Source: Flammula alnicola (Eukaryota > Basidiomycota > Agaricomycetes > Agaricales > Strophariaceae). Taken from it: 64,000 nt of DNA. The DNA is taken from assembly GCA_015499995.1 (NCBI GenBank), contig JADNRV010000001.1, positions 310,001 through 374,000 on the forward strand, read 5' to 3'. Made by a program: the position numbers and the translations under genes. Below, one piece after another: positions 41,717-53,992 of the stretch (positions are counted from its first letter, which is position 1; each line of letters begins with the position of its first letter). A model generated the notes under the pieces. That model was not told the origin of the DNA. It searched no databases and saw only the letters and a program-made list of their open reading frames with translations.

Positions 41717-44153
41717 CTACTTCACTCTAACCAAGACATCCTCGAAGAACGAGAGCTCTTCATCAAACATCAGTTTGAACATAGCCGATGTAGGCATTGC
41801 GTCGAAATAGGCATATTGAACCCGGCCGCCTTTTCTCAAGATTGCGTTCACCATTTTCTCGGCTTGATTGAACGTCGGACTAGTTCGGTAATGAGTTATC
41901 TAGGACACATTCCCATTAGACTTGTCATGGCATGACAATATAGATCGACCGACCAAGATAGGACGTGTAATACGGTCCGCGTGTAAAACAGGGTTCCGTG
42001 CACGATAGATTTCGGGAATCTCCTCAGGCGTACCACCCATGAGACTAAACAAATAATGGCTAGTAAGCTATCGAAGCACGGCGTTAGTGACAAAAATGGA
42101 ATACAAATATATAGCCCGACCTTGTCGGTATCGCGCGCTGCCGCGGCTAAATCAGCGATAATAAAATGAGTGGCCGCCGCGGAAAAACAGTCCGGATGTA
42201 TGGTAAAAGTTTGTAGTGCGGGAAAAGATCCTGCGAGAGTCGGGATATCAGACGAGATATCGAGAAGATTGTCATATTTTTAGCCAATCGGCGGAGCCGA
42301 TACTTACCTCCTGAGCTCGTACGCAAGCAAACACGAGAACGGTCAAAGATATTGAGCAGTGAAAGGTATTCGGCTGCAGCAAGGATATCTTCGACGTCTA
42401 TGATGCCATACTGACCTTCTAGTCGCTTTCTATTTCTCGATTAGCAACAGAGTATACAAAGTCAAAGTGTTCGCTACATGCCTATAATCTTTTCCGTAGC
42501 CCGTCGAGCCGCTGTAGTCAACGTCAAGCCTGTAGAATGCTTGAGAATCGGATTTGATGACACAAAAATAACGAGTGTGCTCACCACGCAAATCCCCGAG
42601 AAGTATAGAACGGACGATGCCACTGAAATCCCACCTGGGTACGAATGGTTGGTCCAGAATGTAAAGAGAGTAGGCAAGGCGGTTTCTCGTTTTCCAGAGG
42701 AATATAATTGGGGTTGGATGGGGGATAAAAATGTGCATACGTAAATTGCCCATTTCGTTTGGGTATCTTGTATGATGTCGGGGTAGGGATCATCGAGCGT
42801 TCGATGGAAGGCTCTTTAGGAGCAAACAGGACTTCAAAGCTGGGAGCGAGAGACGCCCACCGCCTGTCAATCGTCATCCTAATCAAGCTCGCAGACCTGA
42901 GCGCTGTTGTCCCTATAAACACGACCGTGGACGCGTCTACGCGTCTCAGTCTTGATATTTCAATGTATGGGCTCTTGATGTGTTCCAGCTGTCCATTCGC
43001 GAGGTTCAGAAAGTTGAGGTTGCTTCGCCCCTCCTTTACCGTGACCCAAACGGCGAGTGCGGAATTGTCGAAAAAGATAAAGTAAGAGTCATCGAGCCAC
43101 CACACCGGGTCTGCAAAATCACTTTGAATTGAGTTCGGCTGGCCGAACAGAGCCTGCAGCCTACGTTCCCCTTGTGCGCCTGATCTGTATATCCAGGGCT
43201 CGCAGAAAGGCGTTTTGTCCCATGCAAGGACAATGTCGGAGTCAAAGTGGGGAGGGCCCCACGCATACTGGAATACAGCATTGAGCCCTGGCTCTCCAGC
43301 TATTAACTGATGGTTTCCAATTGATAGCGTCCCGTCGTCGTTGATGGAAATATCGGCAACGAAGAGTTGCGCTCCTTGCCACTGCATGTGAGGATGCTTC
43401 CATTCCATCCAGGCCAATTTTGTGCCCGTAGAATTCACCCTCGGGTTGATATAAAAATCGCTCCCTGAGGCAAGCGTGTGCACGGTAGCGCTGCGTGCGT
43501 CGATGTACCCAAGCGTGGTCACGATACCGGTCGGTGTCGGAACGGTATGGTTTTCCATGATAGTGAAAACCAGGTGCGTGTACACAGGGTGCGGTACAAA
43601 AAATGCGAACCGGAACGGTTGGTTCTCTGGTTTGAGATGAGAACATAGCAGAGAATACTAATTGGTGAGAGCGCACCGGGCGTGATGGGGATGGCGTTTT
43701 TACTCGGCAGAGATTGTCGGTAAACGCGATGATCTTTTGCATTATTAAAATACAACCGACCATCTCGAACAGTGGCGGCCGCCCTTCCGTAGTTGTTTAC
43801 GAGGGTCCTACATGGTAAATGCGTTTAAGAACAAAATCAGTACGGAGAAAACCGCTTGAAGTCATCCTTGCGTACTTGACGTCGAAACTGTCTTCGACGA
43901 CCTCCAATTTGGCAATGGACTCGACGAGGACGCTTCTATTGCCTTCGGAAGGTCGGTTCTCTATATGATAAATAATAGAGGTAACAGAGTCGACAACCAC
44001 ATCCTCGATTGCCGTGACCTTATCGGATGATAGTGAGATATCGCGCAATTATACGCAGTGATAAAAAATTGGCACCTGTCCATGAATAATTTCTGCTGTT
44101 AAAGGACTCGGCCAAGTTCCACAGGCGCGCCTCTTTGGGTACGTGAAAGGCAT
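41717..44153 (-). CDS. S9 prolyl-oligopeptidase-family protein, probably inactive
   Basis: The N-terminal propeller starts MPFTYPKRRACGTWPSPLTA (ATG 44153), continues in SLSSDKVTAIEDVVVDSV and IIYHIENRPSEGN, then NYGRAAATVRDGRLYFNN, GTKLAWMEWKHPHMQW and VWWLDDSYFIFF. The hydrolase domain has SLHSGPT, VDYSGSTGYGKDYR and GQYGIIDVEDILAAAEYL. In active relatives the nucleophile elbow is GGSSGG or GGSAGG. Here exon ends give RVCLRTSSGG followed by SFPALQTFTIHP, lacking the glycines before Ser. After RITRPILV the expected GxxD loop is replaced by a predicted intron before FNQAEKM; the final His also is not evident (YFDAMPT). All exons are otherwise open, so this may be a pseudo-enzyme. Stop at 41717. 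Confidence 0.8.
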
Positions 44154-45112
44154 GGAGCAAGCAGAGACGCAGCAAGAGTAAGTCCAACAGTATACTGACG
44201 TAGCGGTACAAGCCCAAAGAGCGCTGGTTTTAAAAGCATCTCCTGGGAATGATATAGAGTTGCTGTGGGAGTTCTTTGGCACTATACAATTAATGGAGGA
44301 AAGAAAGAAGCCCAGTAGCAGGGTGTATTTCCTATGGTGATGGGTAAAAGATGATCTTATTCATACACTTTGTGCGTTCCGCGTCCGCCGTTGAAATGAT
44401 CGTCCCGAATTCCGAGTCCAGACGCATATGGATTATCGCTTGAATCTGTCAGTTGACTTTGTGCTCGAGCGAGCCTATCCTTTCCTCCGAGAGTATAGAA
44501 CGGGCTAGTCAGCTATTTTGAGTGGGGTGTAAAACCCTTTTCAGAGATCTGAAAAAAGACACATCATCATCTACTACCATCTCGACGTCACAATTCTTCT
44601 CCCCGGCGCCTAATCTACCAACAATATTTAAGTTCGCCGACGGTTCGAGTATATACACATACATACATACATATGGCAGTCGCTTCATGTTGGAGAGGCT
44701 TAGCAGGTTTTTGTGCTAGACCTCGCAGTCGCCAGTCGCCCACCGAAAGGTATTGGAAAGAAAACCGTCAGTGCCAATTATTGGGCAAAGGAGAGATAAA
44801 TTTACTGTCCAGACTTATTTGTGGGTCGATGGCATATCGTTTCGCAGTAGAAAAGTGAAATAGAGTGAAAATCGTTGGCAGGTTCAACTGTCCAGTGAGC
44901 TCGGCTGACTAAGACTTGGTGTGATGTGGCCCAGTCACGTTTATTTCCTTATCGGGATCAATCGGCGGTCCCTGCTTCGCAATCCCCAGTCACCTCAGGC
45001 AATTGCACAGCGTCCTCTCTCTTCTCCCTTCCACACTCACCTCCTCACCTCCTCACCACCCCCAGCCACACCCTTAGATCTACACTCGATAGTACACACA
45101 CTATCCTAACCA
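44154..45112. other. Divergent promoter region of the S9 gene and SNF7
   Basis: About 960 bases with no supportable gene; frames of ~60 codons only. An imperfect CATACATACATACATATG tract is at about 44660-44675. The last 100 bases before SNF7 are CT/CA-rich with repeated CTCACCTC and no TATA box, typical of constitutive basidiomycete promoters. Confidence 0.4.
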
Positions 45113-46518
45113 ATGATGGCTAGTTTCATGAGCTACTTTGGCGCAGGGCGGAAGGACCCCAAGCAGACAGCGCGCGACGCCATTGTCGGGCTGCGGCAGC
45201 AGCTGCAGATGATCGAGAAGAAGGAGGAGCACTTGCAGAAGAAGATCGACGAGGAGACGAAGAAGGCTAGGGCGAACGCCGTGTCGAACAGGACTGGTGC
45301 GTTTCGTTTTTACTTCCAGCCCCTGGTCCACTCACCACTCCGCTTTCCGCTTGAGCTGCTTGGGGGTGGTGTTGTGAGACGGTGGCTCGCAAATCGATGC
45401 TGATATTGACGAATCACTCTTCATTCCTTTCTTTCTTTTCTATTTCGCGTCTGGCTATATCGGAACGACAATAACCACCATCTCGCTTTTCGGATCATAT
45501 GGGTTGGATGGCGTCCAGTGGCGACTCAGGCACTGAAACGAAAGAAGATGAACGAGCAGGAGCTGGATCGACTAGCGGGCAGCCGGCTGCAACTGGAGAT
45601 GCAAGTGAACACCCTCGAGTCGGCGAACCTTAATGCCGAGACGATGTCTGCGATGAAGAAGGCGTCTGATGCACTCAAGGTTATCCACGGTAATCTGTGC
45701 GTCCATTTCCTCGTTTCTGTTATATCTATCAGAGGGTATTCCTTCGTCTGTATCCTCTGCGTGGCGTTGCATTAGCCTTGGGTTTTGGCCCTGAGTTAAT
45801 GACCTAATTTAACCTTACTCGATACTCATATCAATGGTGTTATAGGACAATGGACAAGGTGGATTCGACGATGACCGCTGTAAACGAACAAAGGGAGCTC
45901 GCGAACGAGATCGCAGAGACGCTTGCCAACCCAATATATGGAGCTATGGATGTGGATGAGGTGCGTCTGTCTCGTTTTCGGTGTTTATCACGTCTTTCTC
46001 ACCACTGCTTGCTTTCTACATTATTCCAATTCACTCTCCCCTCCACTTGCTGCTCCATCTCCAATCATTCTATTGATGATGTCCACATCGTACGGGACCG
46101 ACCGAATTTTTGTTACTCGGCTCCTCTATGCTATCTCACCCTGGCGACCATAATCACAGGACGAGCTGAAGGCAGAACTAGACGAGCTACAACAAGAAGA
46201 ACTAAACAACCGGCTGAATGAGGCGGATCACGTCCCCGTGCATCTACCGCCCAGCGCCGTTCGTGCACCCGAAGACAGTAAGTTGATCATTCCGCCCACC
46301 CCTTCCGATGCCCATGATACACGGTGTACACTTGTGTACACTGGGTGTCGTGTGCGTCGTCCTATCTTACCATATCTATCCATCACACACGTTTACTCAT
46401 GTACTTTCTTCTCTTTCTTCCTTGTATTTTTACAGAGACACGGACGCCCGTGGCGGTGGCAGCAGAAGACGACGAAGAGGCGCAACTCAGGGAGCTGCAG
46501 GCGGCGTTGGCTATGTGA
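45113..46518 (+). CDS. SNF7: ESCRT-III subunit Snf7/Vps32 (CHMP4)
   Basis: Polymerising ESCRT-III core that cuts membrane necks at endosomes. Exon 1 (from ATG 45113, with a second Met next to it) reads MSYFGAGRKDPKQTARDAIV and EKKEEHLQKKIDEETKKA. The next exons carry VATQALKRKKMNEQELDR, LEMQVNTLESANLNAETMSA, MDKVDSTMTAVNEQRELANE and IAETLANP, then the acidic DELKAELDELQQEELNNRL and a C-terminal MIM-like helix EEAQLRELQAALAM-stop, the Vps4-binding part. The basic N-terminal half and acidic C-terminal half give the usual autoinhibited layout. Five exons, with introns of about 100-235 nt, longer than elsewhere in the window. Stop at 46518. Confidence 0.95.
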
Positions 46519-47973
46519 GCCGTGTGCTACATACGGCTTTGCTGCCTGTATTTTCTCTTCTCCTCTGCTCTCTTCCTGTCTCGTGTTTTCTCGGCCTACG
46601 ACTATTATGTATACTTCTACTACATCTACGTGTACGACTCTCCTCTCCTCTCCTCTCCTCGCCTTCTGTCCATCCGTCTTCCGTTCCTCTCCATATTCCT
46701 CTCTATATATCAGCGATTACGATCCCATAATCGACATCCTGCATGGGGCTCTTCCAACCTTCCTTATCATCTATGCATTCCGTTCCATCCTACGGGCAAC
46801 AACTCTGTTGAAGCCCCTCCCCTTTTTCACGACTTTATATTACACAATGGCAATTGCAAACGGTATATATACGGTAGTACTACATACATTTCTTTCCTGT
46901 TTTATGGGTGCAGGTTTAAGTTACACTGCTTACTAGTACTACTTGACATACGAGTACGTACGTGACCGGCCACCCCCAACCAACCCCCATGTACGATTTT
47001 CCGAATTTCATCGGATGATGATGTGTAAATTGGAGAGAAAAGTGATGAATGGAAGGAGGGTTTCTGCGAGATGGATACCGTCTATGGGTGCTTCCATTCG
47101 ACATGACTCGATAGATAGATTCTATTAGATGGATTGTAGGAATGTAAGTTATAAATACCGTCGCCTCAGCGAAAAAGTCCGCAAATATCATGTACGTAAC
47201 TTGTAGCGATCTTCAAGTTTCTGGGAACGCACGATCAACGCATGTATCTATATACACAGCAAGAACGAATTCGAAAGGAACAGAAAAGAGAATTCGAGAG
47301 GGGAAAACAAGTTACATTAATTAAATTATGCGAAGAAAACGAGCCCAAGCGGCCGTAAGGCAATAACTCGTTCCAAGTATGTAGTTGGGTTTGGGGGGTT
47401 GGAGACCCGGTTGTACGCCATGCATACGTGTTGTTGTATATACGAATACGGATACGTATGTGTATGTGTATTGCAAGTGTGTAATTGTCAGTCCTTTGCG
47501 AGGTATCAATATATCAATGGGGGATGCTACGATGCTTGTTTGTTGGGGCTGTGATGGTGCGAACGTGGGTTGGGTGTGCAGTGTGCAGGTGCAGGAGTAT
47601 GGACGGGTACGAGTGAGGCGGTGCGTGCGGAGGCGGGTACGGCTGGGTGTGCCAAATTGGTCGTCGAAGGGGATGAGCGAGCAACGGGATCGGAGTGTAT
47701 AAATAGGCAAGTAGGTCGTTGCAGGAGGAGGAGGAGGAGGATGGTACGGCCAAAGACCCAAGGTCAAAAAACTGCTCTAAGATCAAGTAAATAGCGAGAA
47801 CCAAAAACGAAACCGAACGAAATCAACCCCAGCCACTATGACGTGTGCAAGCAGTGTGCGCAAGCAAGTTCATAAGCGCAAAATAACTCAGCGATAACAG
47901 CACGTCCGTCGACAACTCGGTCGGGTGTCGTTATGGTACAAAATCCACGGCGAAACGGCCGCAGTTCTTCATG
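46519..47973. other. 1.45-kb convergent intergenic region
   Basis: No supportable gene. It has a CT-rich tract (CTCCTCTCCTCTCC near 46640), several TATATA and CGTACGTACG runs (46870-46965, 47200-47250), and open frames on both strands created by this bias (for example 46522-46965, 47321-47767). Unusually long for a convergent gap in this window; a non-coding transcript cannot be excluded. Confidence 0.35.
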
Positions 47974-49394
47974 CTATGACATTGCCGGCGAGGACGTCAT
48001 CGCGAAATGCACACCACCGGCCGAGCGCAGACCCAGCACTCTGCGCACGTCCGAGGTGAAGCGTAGCGAGTCGAGCACAGGCAGGAGGTCGAGGAGCGCC
48101 TCGTCAGAGGGGTCCTGCGTCCAGCCTTCGATGGGTATACCGTTGGCTGCGGGGTTGTATGATTAAATTCCTGCGCTAGAAGGGTAGAAAGACACCCGAG
48201 GCCACGCACCTTCATTGACAGTATAACTGATAGGCGAGTTGTCTACAAGACACACGCGGGAGAGATCTGGGTCTACAACAGATAGGTCTTTAGTGTAGGA
48301 GCCGTTTGGTAGCTGTGTACATGACTGAAAATAGAGAAGATTAGGATTCAGATTGGAGAAGAGAGGGTGGGCTGAAGACGGACGTCACGGAAAAAGCGAT
48401 GTTCGAGGATACCGCGGCCAGCGTCTAGCCAGTCTATGACAGGGTCTGCGTATTCCTGCATGGACGCGGTGAATATGACGAGTGTATACCATCCTGAAAC
48501 CTGTTTTGCCAAATTATGAGCGAACATGAAACGACGGAAATGAGGATGAGATACGCACTTTACGGAGAAAGAAATCGACAAAGGGACGCTTGTAAACGTG
48601 GTAAAGGGTGCTCCTGCCGCCGAGGACGACTTCTACCATGTGGCCTGCTCCTTTATTGGGACGGCCAAAGGAGCCGAGACTGAGGAGACCTGAGCCACTG
48701 GATTGAAAGGGAATGGGGCGGGAGGTGGAGTGGATGAGGGTCTCGTCGAGATCAAGGACGAGAGTCTTTGGTTGCAAATGAAAGGGCGTCTTTTTAGCCG
48801 GCAGACTCGGGGTGGCTGCTCTTGACGACTGTGACTGGGTGGGCTCACCCTGGACTGCGGATAGAGATTCTTGGCGACGGGCGGCAGAGATGGAGAGCGA
48901 GGACGGGGTGCGATTTGCGATGGACCTTGCGATGGAGAGGGCGAGGTTGGACTCAATGACTAGGTCTGCGGCGGCCTCCTTTGCCTTGCCCTTGAAGTCT
49001 GCCTGGATGGTGATATTTGCGGGCCAGGCGAGGTGGTGGATGAGGAGGACCAGGCAGACCTGAGGTTGTCCCAGACCATGAGGAAGACGCGGATGAAGAA
49101 GATCTGGTCGATGACGGACTCGAGGTGGGCCTTTGAGCGCGGGGGTTTGGGTGCGACATCGAGTGGGGGTGCGGGGGGTGTCGGGGGCAGAGGAGTAGTG
49201 GGTGGGGTGGCGGAGTGAAAGGAGGGCGAGGACTGAGAGCGCTTTGGATAGGGCGGAAAGAGAAAGGACTTTGTGGACCAGGTGCTTACACGAGGCAGAC
49301 TCGGTTGTTGTCGTTCACTGGTAGGTGTGGAAGGGGGAGTCTTTGGAGAGGCAAGGACATCGAACTGGCGCGCGACATAGCCCAGAGTGTTCAT
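47974..49394 (-). CDS. NEM1: Nem1/Dullard-type FCP-family phosphatase
   Basis: Catalytic subunit of the ER/nuclear-envelope phosphatase that activates the lipin Pah1. The N-terminus ([23 protein letters not shown] 49394) is Pro/Ser-rich, then a hydrophobic stretch [16 protein letters not shown] could anchor it in the membrane. After a predicted intron comes [20 protein letters not shown]. The catalytic domain has the HAD motif DLDETLIHS (nucleophile the first Asp), [43 protein letters not shown] and [15 protein letters not shown] (second HAD Asp pair). It ends with [14 protein letters not shown] at 47974. The intron near 49005-49080 was placed by frame, not by a strong donor. Its promoter is only ~135 bp long, wedged against the 3' end of the upstream transporter gene. 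Confidence 0.9.
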
Positions 49395-49529
49395 GGAGAG
49401 TGAAGAGTCGCGTGTTGACCAAATGCAGCAGCCTTTATATTTCTCCCGCGTCAACCCCAACCCCCCAACAGCAAACGTTTACTACATGTCACCGGGTCAT
49501 CCTATTACTAACTATCCTAGATCCGTGTA

Positions 49530-52144
49530 CTACAGCATGTATCGGAACCCAGCTGTTTCTATCCCCCTTTCTCGCTCTTCTTCTTCCAGCTTTTTGTTCA
49601 ACCTCTGCAGCTGCTTCTTGAACACCCAGCACATGACAATCGCCGTCCCCGACGTGGCTATGCAAATCCCATACGACTTTCGATACGTCGGACCCCATGC
49701 GCTCGGCCACACGTACCTGCCGTCCACAACAAAGTGTATCCGTCAATTACCCCAATTCCCCAAAAACTACAACAATGGGTCACTCACGAGCCTGCAACGT
49801 TCCCCAACTGCGAAAACGCATTGATCAGTGCCAGCGCCACCGCTCTCTTCGACGGCGGCCGAGGAAACGAGTTGCTCATCCATGCGTACAGCACAACGAA
49901 CCCCGCGTACGACTGCGCCATCAGGAACCTGCGTGTTTCAAACGTTAGCTATTCTTTTTATAATAGACATTGCATTCGTCACTTACAGCGAAATGTATCG
50001 CGCCGCAGTGTTCATCGTGCTAATGGCAATCACAAACCCTACAATCCCAGCCCCAAACGACCCCACGATATGATAAAACCTTTCTCCCGTCTTGTCCGAG
50101 TGCCTTCAAAAAAATACTTTAGCACTATTCCAATCTATCCCACCAACCCAAACCACCCACCTGGAAAGCACGAAAGCAAACAACGCCGTGAACACAAACG
50201 GGGGCGCACACAACAGGAGCGTGACCGTTGTGCTAAACCCCATCGTCGCACTGAGCGTCGGGAAATACGCATTAAACGACAACGCCACGACCTGCGCCGT
50301 CAGCGCCAGCGCGATCCACCACACCCGCCAATCGCTGACCGCCATCCACAGCCCCGCCGTCCCATGCCCCCCACCGACCTCCGTCTCGTTCTCGTCCCCC
50401 ACCCCCGCGTCTTCTTCCATCCGGCGTATGGCCAGAGCCCGTTCTTGTGGCGTGAGCCACGACGTCGTGGTCGGGAAGTCGGGCAGCACGAACATCGCGA
50501 GGACGGCCATCCCGATCGTCAACCCGCCCTCGATGAAGAAGAGCCATCTGTGGTTTAGACGCGGTCAGTTTGGCATCGTCATTTTTGGGGGTCGCGTGCC
50601 AATATTTCTCAGATTCCGCGTCCACGCACGTGTGTAATTAATTGCGCATGGGATACGGGTAGAACAAGAATTCCGGAAGCGAAACAAGCGGCGACCGACG
50701 GACGACGGACGAGGAATGATAATGATAACCATCCCATCGAACGTTGAACCATTCGCCCAATCGAAATCCTCAAGCTAACAAAAAACTAGTAAAGAAACAC
50801 ACGCTCACCTCCACGCGGCATGCCCCAGCCTGCCCTGCATACCACTCAAGATGCCCGACGCCATCAGCGCCCCGAACGCATTGCTGATGATGTTGCCGCA
50901 ATACAGTATCGCCGTGCGCAGGCCCAGTTCGTTGCGCTTGTACCATTTCGATAGCAGAAACTGTTGAGTATTGTGGAGCGGATTAGCTTTTGTTTGTAAT
51001 CGACCGTGCGTGCGCGCTTATCGCACTACTTCTACACTTTAACTACGCCCACTCCGGCTGGAAGATAGATAACTAAACGAGACAAAAAGACCGCTTACTC
51101 ACCAATGCGCCAGGGAAGAAAGCGGCTTCGACGAACCCGAGGAAGAACCGCGTTAGGAGTGCGCCCACGAAACTGTGTGCGTTCACACGAATGGGTTAGC
51201 ACGTTCGAGGTTTGGATAAGAGGGAAGGGGGAGATGGGAGATAAGGATGTTAAGAGATGAGTAAGTTAACAAAAAGAAAGCAAGCTTAAGCGAGTGTGGG
51301 TGGGAGTAGGAAAGTTAAACGCACTTCTTTGTTATCCCTGTGTTTTGGGCAACGCATGTGCGTTTAAAGTCAGGTTCAAGATTACTGCTAAGGATATAAA
51401 ACGAGATAAGAGCGCACCTGTGAGACAGGATATGCAGCCCCAGACAATCATGCACGCCGGGAGGTAAATCGACGGCTTGCCGATCCAGTTCAAGAACATG
51501 TTCCTTACAGTGTGTCGTCGTTAATTGATTGATTACGGTCATTTTAATTTTGAACGGAACGTACGACGGGACCTGCATGATGATGTATCCAACATATAGG
51601 ATAGAGAGGAGCGTCGCGAACTCGGTGCCTGCAGAATAGTGAGTGGGTGAGTTTACGAGTTGTTGTGCGAGGTGAATTAATGTAAACGGAATATGTAAGT
51701 ACCTTTGAGCTTGAGATCAGCTTCGAACCCGCGTAGACGTGCGGCTCTGCGTTATTTGAAATTGGGCGTCAATCTTCATATATATTTCAAGCGCGCGCGC
51801 GCTTGAAATGTGAAATTCCACATACCCAGCATTGTTTCTGTCGATCTATGCGCATAAAAAATATGAAGCGGTCAGGATCTTTAACTCATTTCTTTCCCAA
51901 GAACACCAAGGTACTACTCAAACCATACTCCTAAATTCCGATGAAAACTCACATAATTGAGAATGTAAATGAAGATCAATATGCTCATCCTCAGGTCAAC
52001 CTTGAGGAGGAGTTTCTTCTCGAGCCGTTTTCGCGCTTCCGTGCCCCCGAATTCGGCGTCGGGGTCATCTGGGCTTGAGGTTGAGCCTTTGCGCTGGATG
52101 TCAATTTGCTTCTCATAGTCCAAGTTTTTCTCGTCTGAAGCCAT
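49530..52144 (-). CDS. MFS transporter, Dal5-like anion:cation symporter family
   Basis: Twelve-helix permease of the allantoate/vitamin/organic-anion type. Cytosolic start MASDEKNLDYEKQIDIQRKG (ATG 52144), then LRMSILIFIYILNYVDRNN (helix one with the family DRNN motif), AARLRGFEADLKLKGTEFAT, YIIMQVPSNMFLNWIGKPS, FVEAAFFPGAL, KWYKRNELGLRTAILYCGN, FFIEGGLTIGMAVLAMFVLP, WLTPQERALAIRRME, LWMAVSDWRVWWIALAL, GFSTTVTLLLCAPP, HSDKTGERFYH and NAFSQLGNVAGSYVWP. It ends ETAGFRYML-stop. Nine or more introns, some >200 nt. Substrate unknown. A paralogue lies at 56484-58650. Confidence 0.93.
51784..51809. repeat. 26-bp perfect palindrome with (GC)6 core in a transporter intron
   Basis: ATTTCAAG, then GCGCGCGCGC core, then CTTGAAAT: a perfect 26-bp palindrome. 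The alternating GC core could adopt Z-DNA or extrude a cruciform. It is intronic in the minus-strand transporter gene, between the first and second or third exon. Confidence 0.75.
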
Positions 52145-52874
52145 AGCTGCCCGACGTCGAAACTCTCAAGCGTTAGTGGTAGTCGCAGTCGCAGTGGAGG
52201 GTGGTGACAGTATTGAGAAGGGAGGACAGGAGGAAAAAAAAAGAAGCTTCTGTGTCCAGCTCAAGGTTATGCACATCCATCCGCATGATGTTTTCTTCCA
52301 CGAACTCAATCGAGCTGTATGTAACACCGACTTGCTGCCTGTGTGTACATTTGTCGGCGAAATGGAAGTCACATAGTATGCTCCGCATAGACCGTCACTG
52401 CTGACAATCTGGGGATATAACTATATTATAACAGAGAATTAGGGGCAGGATCATGTGGAGGAAGCATACATCGGCTATTAGTATCTTGTGAAGTCAGAGA
52501 TGTCAGAAGGTCAAGAGCACTCCCGAGCCTTTCCCCCAAATCCTTGTGTGGCTATAAATAGCCCTGTCTATGTAGCGGGTTCTCCGGACCGCCGCTTTAT
52601 TTCGAAAATGGAGCAAACCACGTGATTAGACATAGACAACGCGACGCGCGCGTTGTTGATCAGATCAAAAACGCAGACGGGCATCAGCAAACGAGTTGAA
52701 CTTGTGTTCCACACATACCGCCCCGTCCTCTCCTCTCCCTCCGGTGGAAGTTTCTTTTCTGTCTTCTTGGATATTATCGAAGTACATCTTACTCTCTGGA
52801 CCTACCAGAGTTATTATTCTTTCTGTGGATCCTACGTGAAACTCGGCGCTCGGCGGAAACACAAGCAGGAGACG
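52145..52874. other. Divergent promoter region, transporter and RING gene
   Basis: About 730 bases, no gene. GGCTATAAATAGCC at 52550-52563 is a palindromic TATA-like sequence that could serve either strand; it is ~310 bp before the RING ATG and ~410 bp before the transporter ATG. GCGACGCGCGCG at 52640-52651 resembles an MluI cell-cycle box core (ACGCG). Only suggestive. Confidence 0.35.
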
Positions 52875-53992
52875 ATGGACCCTCAGCGAGTTGCAGCCAC
52901 CGCTGCTGCGGCCTATGACCTGGTGCAGGATGCGCTGATGTCACCGCACGACCGGATCAGAGCTCTCCTGGAATCGCTGCCTGTGTTGACTAAGGATATG
53001 ATGGCGGGCGTGGGGCTGGAGGAGCCGTGTCCCATATGTCTGACGCCATTTTTGACGGTGTTTGAGGAGGCGGAGGGTGAGGGCGTGCAGCGTCAGGAAG
53101 ACATAGCGGAAGAGGCGGTCGTGGAGTTTTTGGGAGTGACGAAGCTGGTGGGGTGTGGACATGTTTTTTGTCGGAGAGAGTGAGCGTTTCTTTTACTTTC
53201 TAGCTTGAACAAGAGGCTAACTGTGAGATGCCTGTATTTTATGATTAATTAGCCTGACGGAATGGATACGAAGTCAGGTAAGTTAATCCACCAGGGTATC
53301 TGGTGCGTACAGTATATAGCTAACGATAGACAACTTTCTCTGTCTCTAGCACGGCAGCTGTCCTACATGCCGCCACACCTTCCTCAACATTCGCCCGCCA
53401 TCAGAGTCAGACGACGAATCCTCCGACGGTGGGGAATATATCCCCAACCCGGATGACTTTGAAGACGAGGACGAGGACGCCTTCCTCGACGTAGACGGCT
53501 TCACCGACACCGACGCGGACGACTTCCCCGTTGAGGGCATGGACCTGGACTTTGACGACCTGTGGGAAGAGGAGCAGCCAGGATTTGCTCTCGGCGTGCA
53601 GCTGGAGGGCGAGGAGGACGCAGGCGCGATGGGCGACGCGGAGATGGAAGACGAAGACGACGGAGACTACGAATACGAGGAAGAGGAGGGCGACGGGAGC
53701 TCCGAGTGGGGTCTTACAGACGGCGAGTCTGAGTCGATGTCGTCCTCGGAGGCTGGCGATACGACTATGGAAAACGCGGCGGAGGCAGCGAACGGGATCG
53801 GTATGTGGCCTCGACGCGGTTCTGCATCCCGGGTGGTTCAATTGACGATCGTTGCTCTGTTGCTCTTCAGTGCTGGACCGGGAGGTTAGCGTTTCCGTGC
53901 ACGAAGACGAGGACGTGAATGCCAAGGAGGGCGAAGGCCTTAATGCCAATCACAATGCCTCTGCTCTCGCTGTCTCGCAGGAGGGGAAGTAG
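52875..53992 (+). CDS. RING-finger protein with long acidic tail (probable E3 ligase)
   Basis: Predicted ubiquitin ligase. Begins MDPQRVAATAAAAYDLVQD (ATG 52875); residues ~45-60 carry CPICLTPF, the first two zinc ligands. A 38-residue acidic spacer (EEAEGEGVQRQEDIAEEAV) precedes CGHVFCRR. A 25-nt exon (53253-53277) gives DLTEWIRSQ, and HGSCPTCRHTFLN has the last pair, completing a C3HC4-like RING with a stretched first loop. The C-terminal ~180 residues are nearly all Asp/Glu with scattered aromatic residues (DDLWEEEQPGFALG, EDDGDYEYEEEEGD), like histone-binding or nucleolar acidic domains. Last exon ends SALAVSQEGK-stop. Partner and substrate unknown. Confidence 0.85.

Noticed and set aside
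46522..47804. Overlapping frames of 90-147 codons on both strands between SNF7 and NEM1
   Set aside because: Created by CT-, TA- and GT-rich low complexity; no motif or exon structure.
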